Shown here: piece by piece, positions 1-10,990 of the stretch
Layout: each line of letters starts with the position of its first letter
Numbering within the stretch: the stretch's first letter is position 1
DNA from: Montifringilla adamsi
Taxonomy: Eukaryota > Chordata > Aves > Passeriformes > Passeridae
Length of the DNA stretch: 64,000 nt
Direction: 5' to 3'
Assembly: GCA_017590115.1 (NCBI GenBank)
Contig: JAGGNK010006892.1
Location: forward strand, 11,814,429-11,878,428
Made by a program: the position numbers and the translations under genes
The notes under the pieces: model-generated
What the model saw: the letters and a program-made list of their open reading frames with translations, nothing else
Told to the model about the DNA's origin: nothing
The model's database searches: none

Positions 1-3000
1 TGAGAAATTTGGCTCTCTTTTGAGTCAAAAATGGTTGATTCGGTTCATTAATCAATTGATCTGTTATTAGTACACAAAACTGAAGCAAAAATTCTATGAA
101 GAGAGGATAAGTGTCCCAAATATTGTGGAAAAGGACTGCAAAATATCTGTTAGACTGAATTATTATATAAAATTAGTTCCTGCTGTGAAATGGGATAAAA
201 AGCTAGTGGTTGGAACTGGTATTTCAGAAAATATTCCTAATTAAAAGTAGCTCAGATTTAATATCAGATTTATAGTATAATTTAAAGTAGAACAATGTAA
301 GAACACAAAAACCAAATTGCTGTTCATGAAGTAGAGGTTCCTTATTCCTTTGGTGCAGTTTAGCATGAGTGATTTTTCTGAGAAATTACATTTTTGCACT
401 TGGTATAACAATCACTGTCCCAGTCTCAGTCACTATGTAAACATCTATATTAAGATACGCATATAGTGCAGGGGACTGATTCTAGAAAGTATTTGGGTGC
501 CTAATTTCTACCCTTGTGTCCTCCAGCATCTTTCCTAATCAAGTCACAATAATCTATCAAACACTTCCAATACTAAGATAGGAATCTACTTTGCAAATAT
601 TATTTATTAAATTCTCAGGGCCTGTGAGTTTGGCAGACTTTAGAAAGCTGTTTTAAAGACCAGTACATGCACGTTCAAAGGTGTTAAATTTGATGATGAG
701 GCACATCAGTGGAAGCGCTGTGTCAAGTACCTATCAGACTTAAATTCTAGTCCTCTGCAGTCAACATTTCTTTCTGGAGTTGCCTGTATATATGAGATAT
801 AAAGCCCCAAAAATGTGCACTTTTATAAAATTTTTTGTACTCACTAATCTCTAGTATATTTCTCTGTAGTATTCTCTTGTTCTTGAGATTCAATACATAG
901 ATGGTTTCCTAGAAGTCAAAGCAAATGAAATATAAATATGAGTTTCAGTATGACTTCCTAAGGCATAAGTAAATGGGATTTTTCCAAAGTTCATCTTGCT
1001 GCCAAAGTTTATTGTGAATTTTTAGTTATTGGGGGTATTTTTCAGTCTTTTGTGCAATGATTTATTAATCCTTATTGTCAGAGAATATGGAGCTGTTCTG
1101 TGCAGATTTTTTTGCTTTATGGATCACAGCAGGAAGACACTTAGACATGGCAAAATTTACTTTATGTGATACAAAATAAAATAGAAAAGATACAAAATTC
1201 GATTTTTTCACTCTATAAGAGATATTACAAATTAGCTCAATTGCAAAGTACCTTATCATTGAATGCTAAATGGCATTCTGAACTGTATAAATTATACAAG
1301 ATGCATAAGACAATTTCACAAATAAAGCATTTTTATTTGAACTTTCTGTGTAGGCAAAGAAAAGCCATACATAGTTTGTAAAAGAAGTTAATGCATACTG
1401 TTCAGCTGTAGTAGCTTGCATTCCAGTAAGTGATAGCTAAGTCACCTTTGCTTTCTCACTGCATATCCACTCAAGGGAGGCAGAAATCCCACAGCACTGG
1501 CAAGCCATAAAATTGTAAGAGACTCTATGTAAAGGCTTTTCCAGCTGTACTATTTCAACTAAAGAAAAGCTTTGCCATTATTTACAGACCTTTCCATGCC
1601 TGTCTTCTCAGGCAGCTATGATTACGTTACTGCTGGATGATTTTCCATGGCCCTTTGATTCAGCACGCCTGAGATATAAGGAAAATAATGAGGCCCTGAG
1701 TCTGAAAAATGTCTTGAGCCTTATTTTAAACCTTGCAGCATCCATCTTCAAATTGAACCACTTTACAAGCCTAAGTATAAGCACCCACTTAATTATTTTG
1801 TGGAATGGGAATGCTGATGAACCACAGAAGTAGTAGAGAGAAAAATCTTACTGAAAGCTTTTAATACAGCTTTGCTCTGTGTCCCAGCTTCTCAGCATAT
1901 TGTAACACCAAGGATGCAGAGCAACAAACCCCCCCAACCTGACCAAACAAAAAAAAAAAGCAAAGAAACCACCCAGAAAACAATTTGGTGAGGAAAAAAA
2001 TACACAGTTGCTATGAAGAAAAATGCTTAAAATACGTATAAATAAATATTTTTTAGTTTTCAGATATGTTATGTGAAACATAATTGTCTTAAGAAATATG
2101 AAGGCATTTGAAATGTATTTCAAGTGCTATTAAAATAAAAAAGGTGTAGTGACTAAAAATTGATTATTTTAAAAGAGCTAAGCTAATTCCAAATTCCTCT
2201 GAAAATCTACCAGGTGCTCTTTTAGATGTGCCAAGTGCATCTCTCTGCTAGTTTTCATTTTAGTCTTCCTATAGATTTTTTTATGAAATTTGATATGTGA
2301 TTAAAAAGTGATAACTTTTTTTTGGTGGTTGATTGATAGCACTGTCAAGATCCAATTTTTTGGGCTGCCTCGCTGCTATGAGAGGAAAAAAATCCATCCC
2401 TGTTATCTTTTTTTATGAATTTCGTCATGTGAGTATTGTACCTCCTGTACAGCTTTGGAACATGAGGGTTCAAAGTAAAGAACCCGAGTATTTTTCAGGT
2501 GGAACTGATATATGGAAATATTTATGGTCAAATTATGGAAGTCTTGGACACCTTCCCAGGGCTGCATGAAATTTAAACATTCCAGTGCAGAAATGCAGGT
2601 ACTAATCCCATCCCTCTAATGGTAAAGTTCAGCAGATGCTTTGTGTTCTTGTCCTGGGTAAGACTAGACACATGTCAGTCTTTGATGGGGGCTGAAGTGT
2701 TTGGCTCCTGACTCAGTAAGAAGCCCTTTCCAGAGAGCAGGAATTCCCACAGTCCATACTCATGGAGCAGCCCAGCTCAGCAGGGGAGCCTTTCACTTCT
2801 CTTAAGAGGATCTACAGAATCAGCACAGCACCAGAACAAATGATCTCTGTGTTCACACAACAGGACTTGAGAATATGTAATCTACTGATTTAGCTATATT
2901 TATAGAAGCACACTATACCCTCTAAAATAAAAAGATAAGAAAATACTTAGAAAACAAAGAGGTTGGAGGTTTAATTACTGACCAATTCTGAATTATCATC

Positions 3001-3210
3001 CTCTACAAGCAAAAGAACAAGATTTCTTAGGAATGGAGAAGTTATCAAGTAAAGGGAAAAAGAGAAGTTTTTTAAGTAGTGGAAAGTGTTTTACAGAACA
3101 ACTCCTTCATTGATGCTACTGCAGAAAGGGAAGAACAGAGTATGTACAGAATTTTAACGCTCATCTCTCGTTTCATGAGACAGCACCTGAAGTAATGTGT
3201 CCAGGGATTT
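1..3210. other. AT-rich unique DNA, no gene recognised
   Basis: No open frame here exceeds about 90 codons and none resembles a known protein. The only compositional feature I see is a short C7 run followed by an A-rich tract around 1929-1960. Nothing else supports a gene, RNA or repeat call. Confidence 0.6.
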
Positions 3211-3582
3211 TTCAGCCTGGAGAAGGCTTCAGGTGGAATTTTACTGTGGTCCTTTGAAATTTATAGGGGTTTTATAAGAAAAATTGAGGCTTTTCAACAG
3301 GGCCTGTAGTGACAGGAAAAGGGGCAGTGATTTTAAAACAAAAGAAGGGTGGTTTAGAATGGATGTAGTGAAGATTTTTTTTTTTTACATGAGGGTGGTG
3401 AGACACTGGAACAGTTTGCTGAGAGACTTTATGGATGCCTCACCACTGGAAATGTTAAAAGTCAGGTTGTATGAGGCTTTGAGCAGTATGATCCAGTGAA
3501 ACCTGTCCCTGCCTATGGCAGGTATGTTGGACTAGGTGTTCATTAAGTTGCTTTCCAACCCAAATCATTCTGTGGCTATGTT
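3211..3582 (+). mobile_element. CR1 LINE, 3'-terminal fragment
   Basis: The stretch follows the end of a CR1 non-LTR retrotransposon: the 'agcctggagaaggctt' segment near 3214, 'gggcctgtagtgacagg' near 3300, 'gagggtggtgagacactgga' near 3391, then 'ccctgcctatggcagg' and a terminal 'tccaacccaaatcattctgtgg'. These are the last codons of ORF2 and the short 3' UTR, sense on the plus strand. The element is 5'-truncated, as most CR1 copies are, and diverged, with a run of T inside it at about 3375-3386. Any open frame here is a relic. Family assignment is firm; the subfamily is not determined. Confidence 0.9.
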
Positions 3583-5719
3583 ATGGAGTACTTTGTGCAG
3601 TTCTATAGCTCTCAAATCTGCAACTTGTCCCGCTGACAGAGCAATCATTGTGGCACCTCTTCTATAGGTCTGCAAGTAGACCGAGATGCAGAGGCTGGAG
3701 AAGTTTATTGAAGTGGTCTGAGGCTCTCCTTAGCACCCAGCTGACCTCATGCTCTTAACAACTTGGTAGCACAGAAATGGCAATGATGCAGAAACTGTTC
3801 TGGATGTCACACCAATTCTTTTTATTTATTTGGAGCATACATAGTATGATTTGGTTATCTAAAATGTATGTAAGATTAGAAACATTGTAGAGAATTCATT
3901 GCAGCTTACAGGTACCACTCAGGGCTTGTGGAAGTCTGTTCCCTTCTGCAGTAGCATCTGAGGGCCCAACAGGATACAGAAGGAATTTCAAATGGCACCA
4001 AATCCTCTAGAAAACAAGCCCCATTGGCTTGAAAAGGGGTGGGTGGAAAAAAAGGCACAAAGTTCACAGGTTCACTAAAACACCACTCCCACAGGACAGA
4101 TTTTGGGGCAAAACATCCAATCAGTCATTTTAAAGCAGTTTTAAATAATCACAAAGTTACTATCTTTGATCAAACTTACTCTCATAACAAAACCAAAAAC
4201 CCTGTAACAATTCTAAGTTGTTACAATATCCATGTAAATTACTTCCTGGCAAATCACATAGGAGTTTCATTCTGATCACTGTCGCACACAGAAGTTGAAT
4301 GTTTTCTTTTTTTAGACACAATATATTCTCATGAAATCACACTGTATTATATTTTTTGAATTTAATTTTTATTATAAGTACCATAACTTGTTGGGAATTA
4401 CTGTTAGAGGATCTCAGTATTTAAAAGACTGTTTATTAGGGTACTTTTGGTACACAGTTCTGAAAAACCAATAGATAAAACAGACAAATTCCCTTATATC
4501 CTCTGAACTGGTTCTCCTTTATTAGTGTAATTTATATGTTTCATGGGAAGTATTCACTTTCTTATACTTCAAAATTACATTTATTTACAGGAGCAGGGCA
4601 TGTCCTTAAAGTATGCCTATTTAGGATTCACTGGAAAATGGACACAGGAGAGGAATTCACATCCAAAGAAGAAGGGAAAAGGCCTTTCTGTGACTGCAAC
4701 ACCACCCATTACTGAACCATAACCTAGGTAGCCTGGCTTCTACAGAGTGGAAAAAAGACTATTTGAAACAATATTTGAATTTGATCACTGCCTATGACAG
4801 TTGGCTGCCCTTCCCAAAGTATAAGTAACACTGCCATGATCTTTGTACCATTGGTTTTGTGATCCAGTGCAGAAAAGAAGCAGAGAAAATGTGTGGGTGG
4901 GAAAAAAGGCATGAAGTTCACAGGTACCAGTTTAGAACAAGAAAATGGAAAAGTCAGACATCAGAAAAATTTTAAACTATGAGGAATGGTGCAATTTTCC
5001 TAGGAAAGCAATATCATCTAAAATGCAGTGTGGAATTTATTCAAGTGCACTTTCTGTTGGATTATTACAGACATTAAAAAATAACATGAGGCTCATAAAT
5101 GTCACCTGGGAATAACACATAATCAAACTATAACAAATGATTTTGCAAACAGCTTGAGTCTACCAGAATTCTTTTATGTGGCTGGGGTTTTATTCCCCTA
5201 GTTTTTGATAACTGTGCTGGACAAGCGATTCCTATGTGGGATCTTCTTCACTAGATGACCTCAGTAAGCTTTAACAGTAAGAAAGAATGGCAATAAAAAG
5301 AATTTTCTCACTGAAATAAGTAGAGCTGTGCTAGTTTAACTAGACTAGTTCTATCTCTGGAAAGACAATAATTCACACAGGAAAAAAGGTTGTGGTTTAA
5401 CAATGCCTAGACCTGCAAGAGAAATGTAGTCACTAAAAAGTAATGTTGTGGTAAGTGTGACAGAGAAAGCCCTTGGATGCCCGGAAGCATTAAGCACACA
5501 GGCACACAGCTTTAGTCATGTGCAGGATTATTTTGTGGGATCAAAAAAAAAAAAAAAGCCATCATGATGACCTAGCACAGTAGATATGACATACATTAAA
5601 ACCCACAAGCAAAAGTAAGAAATGGAAAGTTGCTGCAGGTACTAATAAGAGCAAAGAAAAATGTGGTCAGCTGTCTTTGTGTGAAAAAAACCATTACCTT
5701 TGGTGCCACAAATACTGAC

Positions 5720-5860
5720 AAATAATTCATTATTCATGGCCAGCATAAAACAGCAGGGAGCAAAATAATTGTTTATGCTGGATGTGTAATATTTCGTAAT
5801 CTGTGTCTGTGATTAAACCTAATCAATCCATTCCAAAATGACACTTGTCAGTGGAATACT
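5720..5860. promoter_or_regulatory. Candidate conserved non-coding element
   Basis: This AT-rich stretch is dense in homeodomain-like TAAT/ATTA words and contains perfect 10-bp arms (ccagcataaa at 5740-5749 and its reverse complement at 5772-5781), followed by 'gattaaacctaatcaatcc' near 5812. Such composition is typical of vertebrate enhancers, but conservation cannot be measured from one sequence. This is a guess from texture only. Confidence 0.2.
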
Positions 5861-6539
5861 AAAGACAAGGACAAAATTGTGCACGCTTCCATTATATTAA
5901 TACAAATATCAAAATCCCTTAGGATTAAAGTTTTCACAGAAGAAGTACATCATATAACAAAAGAGTTAATGGAGTAATTATGAAATTATGAAACTTTACC
6001 AAAGCATTTAAAGCTGTAATGATTAAGTAGTTTGATGGAACAAGTCTTTCAAATGAGATCATCTGGAAAGATACTGCAGTGTTCGTTCTGGGACTGTTGG
6101 GTACAAGCTGACCCAACAGGAAGAGGTTTATTTAGGTCTACAAAATAGTGAAAAGTTAAGGAATAATTAGATATGAGGGTCTCAGTTATTGCTCAGATAA
6201 GTCATTGCAGTAAGACCAACAACTGTATCTTGCCTTCTGCTCAGAAGATGTAAAAACTGGATCCGAAATTGAAAGCAGAATAAAACCCCACTAATGATTG
6301 CTTTGTTATATCCAAGATATTTCTGGCGTGAAGCGTACCAGAGAGTTAACACTGTGCATAAAATTATTCTTAGACATTAAAATTCTGGTATGGATGTTCA
6401 TTCTAATATGGAACTATTTACCAAATAAGTGATTGAAATGGATAGAAAGCTTCATGCAATTGTGATGACTTTGCAGTTTGGCCACAGAGATGTAGAAATA
6501 AGGGTCTGTGAACATCCTGACTCTTTATAAAGTATGTGT

Positions 6540-6620
6540 ATGCAGCATAATTTAATATATATAGAATTAGAAATAAAAATTTCATATATATAATTTTATG
6601 TATATGTATATTTTGAACTC
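6540..6620. repeat. AT-rich low-complexity block
   Basis: Alternating ta/at runs around 6554-6562 and 6583-6615 make this nearly pure AT. It could be a decayed TA microsatellite or simply a flexible, easily unwound segment. No function is shown. Confidence 0.6.
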
Positions 6621-7189
6621 TTCTCCATAAACATTAGCTCAGATGCAGTTACTCCTATGTCTGAAGCTGAGTCTATACCTTTGTCTATTTTAAAACTCTA
6701 AGCATGACAAAGGCAATATCAAATGCAAACCAGCTTTCATAACAGGAATGTGTCTTGTTTCAGTGAGATCATCATTGTATAAAAATACCAACTCACAACC
6801 AAAATATTTTAAATAATACAGTCCACTTGACCCAACAGTCTTTTACTTGACTTCAAGCATCAATATTAGTTTATATCTTCCTCACTCTAACAAATTATAA
6901 CTACAGCACTTAAAAAACCTATATGTAGTCATCATATTGCACAAACCTTCCCATGTTATCTGGGAATTACTATTTCCTTACCTCCACTGATGTGTGAGTA
7001 GAAATCCTTTCTCTTGCCTGCATCACTGCAGCCTAGTGCCCCCATCTCCATAGGGAACATCCAAATGGCAATTTGTGGAATCCTCCAACCACTGGCATTT
7101 GACAGTCACTCCTACAAAATTTCAAGGTGGACACTTTTTTACCAAAGTGTTGAAGGTTCACAGTACCTTCCACTGACAGCTCTTCTCTG

Positions 7190-7530
7190 TGCAACATACA
7201 TTTGTTCTCCAGACATACTCATAAATGAGCTGAAGAGTGTGAGCTCTGAGGTCACAAAATCTGCTGATGACATGAATCTATTCAAAATAAAAAAGACAGG
7301 AGATCACTATGAAGAACTATGTAGGGCACTTATGAGATTGAGTGACTGCGCAATAAAATGAAAGATGAAATTTGGTGTAGATAGATGTGAAGTGATGTAT
7401 GTGAGGAGAAAGACACTCAGTTTCCTGTATAAAATGACGGGGTCTGAGGTGGCCATTAATGCTATAAAAGTAAGACTTGAGGTTATGACAGATAGATCAG
7501 TGGAAAAATGCACTCAGTACCTGACAGAAC
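7190..7530 (+). mobile_element. Ancient CR1/L3-like LINE fragment (RT region)
   Basis: The DNA matches the pattern of an old amniote CR1/L3 ORF2. Open frames covering 7014-7361 and 7365-7772 carry, with one frame interruption near 7361, the reverse-transcriptase active-site region as S-A-D-D-M-N-L-F (7260-7283; usually F-A-D-D), then 'LSDCAIK' and 'MKFGVDRCEVMYV', the usual L-S-D-W-A and M-K-F-N-x-D-K-C steps. The catalytic Asp pair is still readable but the preceding Phe is Ser. Both ends grade into unrelated sequence and divergence is high, so this is older than the other CR1 copies here. The element is dead. Exact ends are approximate. Confidence 0.75.
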
Positions 7531-9197
7531 AACCAATCAACAGAAGCAAAAGAAACACCAAACCAAAATCAACAGATCACATCCCGGAACCTACAAGAAA
7601 ATTATTTAGTATAAAAGAGAAAACAAAACTATATAAATGTATAAATTCATGGATCACCCTCATGCTGAATCCACAGAGTTGCAATTCAGAGCTAGAGCAT
7701 TCCTGTCTACACCAAGCAATGTCCATTTTGTGCAGAAACCAGCAGTCCAAAGGAAAAAAAATTACAGCCTGATGCAGGGTCAGTTTGACAATGAATCATG
7801 CTGACAACCATAATCTGAAACAATCACTGAGTAATAAAGCCTTTGTTTCATTTGTCTAGCAAAAAGACAGAAAAGCACTTAGTAAAAAGTTTGTGGGAAT
7901 GAGGAATATTTGTATTTGTCTAGCTTTTGAGTATACACATATATATCTATATATATGTATCTAAAGGGAGACAAGCTTTCAGAGGAACAAGCTTTTCACT
8001 AGGAGTAACACAGTAAGTATCAAAGTAAATAGCAACTGTGATTAATTAAGATGGATATAATTTTAACACCAGAGAAAAAACAGACTGTGGGTGGAGGGAA
8101 GAAGAGACTGGAAAATTGTAAAGGGTTATGAACTCATGTTCCTATTCAGTCTATGACTCCACTAGTTATGAATTTTAGTTGCCAAGATTGTAGATGACCA
8201 TTGAAGAACAATACTCAGATGTAGCGATCGGTGGAAAAGAAAGGGATTGGAAAAAGCCCATATCTGATCAGCAGCTTGCCTATAGAAAGCAAGAATATTA
8301 TTTTCTTCCCTAAACAGATGTTTTCTTTAAACTGTACTCTTCTTCCCCAAGGATTTAGGAAACCTTCTTCATCTGGGAGAAACTTATAATCTTAAAAAAA
8401 TTCATCAAATGAAGTGCTTCTCTCAAATTTGTTTCACAAAACATGGCTAAAGAACTACTCAACATACTTTATTCAAAGATTCTTAGATTATTGTACTCAT
8501 CCAACATGTGTAAAACACAGCTTCAGTTTTTTTTTTCCATATGAGGGAATTGTAACAGTGTCTTACCTATGTAAATTAGAGATATTCCTGAATGGGGTAC
8601 TCAGCCAGATACTTCAGTGAAGCTGTTTCATGTTGTCTGAGATAGGCAGGTAAATTCTGGGCAGGACATGGAATATGCGTAGAGGTAACAAAAGCCAAAT
8701 ATAAATAGAAGAGCCAGAGTTTTATTGTTTTACTGAAAGAATTATTAGAGTATGAACAGTTTTCCAGACCTTTGTATTAGATAACAGCACTAATCTTTCC
8801 CTTAAACATTCTGGGACTTTTTACTTTGTGTGAAATTTAGTTCAGCATGTGTACTCAAGACCTCCCACTTCTGCCAGTTCAAACTCTCACAGTGAGATGA
8901 GCTGAAGAACTAGTTTGAGAATCTGAGAAAGCACAGGCTTTTTCCAAAATGTTGTTTAGTACTTTCAGGACTAAATTTATGCTGGCCACGGCAGTAGTGA
9001 CATTTACATCTTCTATAATTTTAATTTTTAGCAATTAGTCTCTTCAACATTGTGCATAGTTTTTGTACTAAAATTTATAAATAGGTCTCCAGATGTGGAG
9101 ATGTGCTCAAAGAGAGACATATTTTGCATTGGTACACTGTACTTTTCATTACACAGGTGAATCCATAAAATATGTTGTTGTAGATGGGGTTGTAGAT
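7531..9197. other. Unique AT-rich DNA, no gene recognised
   Basis: No long open frame, splice-supported exon or repeat that I can name. A TA-rich patch lies at about 7935-7963. The remainder looks like ordinary intergenic or intronic sequence. Confidence 0.55.
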
Positions 9198-9585
9198 TTC
9201 ATAGTTTGGACTAGAGGGGACTATCACAGACAACTTAATCCAACTCCCTTGTCATAGGAAGAGATACCTTCAACTAGTTCAGGCTGCTCAAAGCTGCATC
9301 CAACCTGACTTGTAATGTTTAAAGTGATGGGGCATCCACAACTTCTCTTAGCAGCCTATTCCAGTGTCTCACCACCATCATCATAGGAATTTCTTCTTTA
9401 TGTCCAATATAAACCTACCTTCTCTAAAACCAGCCCTTTGTCCTGTCACTACAGGTCCTGTCCAAAAGTCTCTCTCCATCTTTCTTGTTAGTCCCCTTTA
9501 CATTTTGAAAGGGCAGAATAAGGTACCCCAGAGACTTCTCCCCGCTGAACAACCCCATCTATCACAGCCTGCTTTTCAGGGCACT
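9198..9585 (-). mobile_element. CR1 LINE, 3'-terminal fragment (minus strand)
   Basis: Read on the plus strand it is the reverse complement of the CR1 3' region: 'ttcatagtttgga', 'gatggggcatccacaactt' near 9326, 'ccagtgtctcaccacc' near 9361, 'tttgtcctgtcactaca' near 9437, and 'cagagacttctccccgctga' near 9530. The order matches the CR1 3' UTR followed by the end of ORF2. It is truncated and too diverged to code. The 96-codon plus-strand frame at 9364-9654 is a shadow of this element. Confidence 0.88.
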
Positions 9586-10034
9586 ATTTCTAGTAAAGCC
9601 AGGACAAAAAAAATTCCAGAAATATTCCAGGGAGGGGAACAGACTAATTATTAAAAATTAAGTTATTTTTGGATGTTACTAATTCATTGAAATAGCATTG
9701 GGTTTTTCCCCTTAATAAGTCCAAATCTTCCATCAGGAAAGAGCAAGAAACTGAATGAAAGAGAATATAAGTATGCCTAAAGAATTTAAACAGAGGAAGA
9801 ACACAGTATTTCTGATTGTCTATATATTTCTGTCCTGCAGTGATGTGCAAAATCACTAGGGAATAGGGAGGAATAGTGAACAAGAGGAAATTATATATTA
9901 GGGAAGTAGAAATTATTAATTATTTCTGTTGCTAGAAGCTTTTAATGGACTGTCTTGTATTAGTCTAAGAAGAAGGAAATGCATCTGAGGGGTAAGGGTA
10001 TGAAAAAAGAATGACCCTAGTTTCTTGTAATAGA
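9586..10034. other. Short unique spacer between two CR1 elements
   Basis: The spacer lies between a minus-strand and a plus-strand CR1. It is AT-rich and has no recognisable content. The 79-codon minus-strand frame at 9644-9883 has no recognisable domain. Confidence 0.5.
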
Positions 10035-10990
10035 TGAGCAGCTGTCACATGGGTCAGGCACAAAGAGTTACAGTAAACGGGGTGACATCAGGCTGGCATC
10101 CAGTCACTAGGAGGATTCCACAGGGCTTCATCCTCAGCCCAGTTCTTTTCAACATCTTCATGAAAATCTTGAAGGAAAGCCTTGAAGGAATACTGAGTTT
10201 GTCAGTGACACTAAATAGGGAGGAGCTGTTGACTGCCTCAAAGGAAGAAAGGCCCCGCAGAGAGACCTCAACAAATCAGAAAGATGGGCAATCACCAACT
10301 GTATGAAGTTCAGCAAGGGAAAGTGCTGGATTCTGCACCTGGGACAGAGCAACCCTGGATGTGTGTATAGACTGGGGAGTGAGAAGCTGGAGAAAAATGC
10401 CATGGAAAGGAACATGAGCCAGCAGTGCCCTGGCAGCCAGGAGGGCCAACACTGTCCTGGGGGCATCAGGCACAGCATGGCCAGCCAGGCAAGGGAGGGG
10501 ATTGTCCTGCTCTGCTCTGGGGCAGCCTCACCTGCAGTGCTGGGGCAGTTCTGGGTACCACAATATAAAAAAGACATTAAAATAGAGAGAGTGTCCAAAG
10601 GAAGGCAACAAAGATGGTGAAGGGCCTTGAGGGGAAGCTGTTTGAGGAACAACTGAGATCAGTTGGTGTCTTCAACCTGGAGAAAACTGAGGGGAGACCA
10701 CATTGCAGTCTGCAGGTTCCTTGTGAGGGCAAGAAGAGGGGGATAGGCACTGATCTCTTCACTCTCGTGATCAGTGACAGGACTTGAGGAAACAGCATGA
10801 AGCTGAATCAGAGGAGGTGTAAGTTAGATTTTGGGAAAAGGTTTTCCACCCAGAAGGTAGCTGAGCACTGGAATCAGGCTTCCCAGGGAAGTGGTAAAGT
10901 GGTTATAGCACCCAGCCTGTCTGAGTGTTTGGACAATGTCTCGGGCACATAGAGCGATTCTTCGGGTATTCTGTGCAGGGTCAGGTCCTC
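10035..10990 (+). mobile_element. CR1 LINE with broken ORF2 reverse transcriptase
   Basis: This is the longest CR1 copy in the window. It starts within the reverse-transcriptase domain: a frame around 10078-10180 reads 'IPQGFILSPVLFNIF', the conserved P-Q-G-S-x-L-x-P-x-L-F-N-x-F block. One frame later, 10198-10218 reads F-V-S-D-T-K-stop where active CR1 has F-A-D-D-T-K, so the first catalytic Asp is lost, with a frameshift before it and a stop after it. The C-terminal part follows ('NMSQQCPGSQEG', 'WVPQYKKDIK' in the 10303-10620 frame), then 3' sequence ending near 'ctgtgcagggtcaggtcctc'. The octamer tail is not seen. The element cannot move by itself. It resembles the minus-strand copy at 57969 closely and probably belongs to the same subfamily. 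Confidence 0.92.

Larger units (their letters stand above)
3583..7189. other. Unique AT-rich DNA with small repeats
   Basis: No gene recognised. The stretch contains an A15 run at 5543-5557, a related pair of about 35-bp segments at 4037-4071 and 4891-4925, a 10-bp-arm inverted repeat at 5740-5781, and an AT-alternating block at about 6547-6611. Open frames are short (60-78 codons) and look random. Confidence 0.55.
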
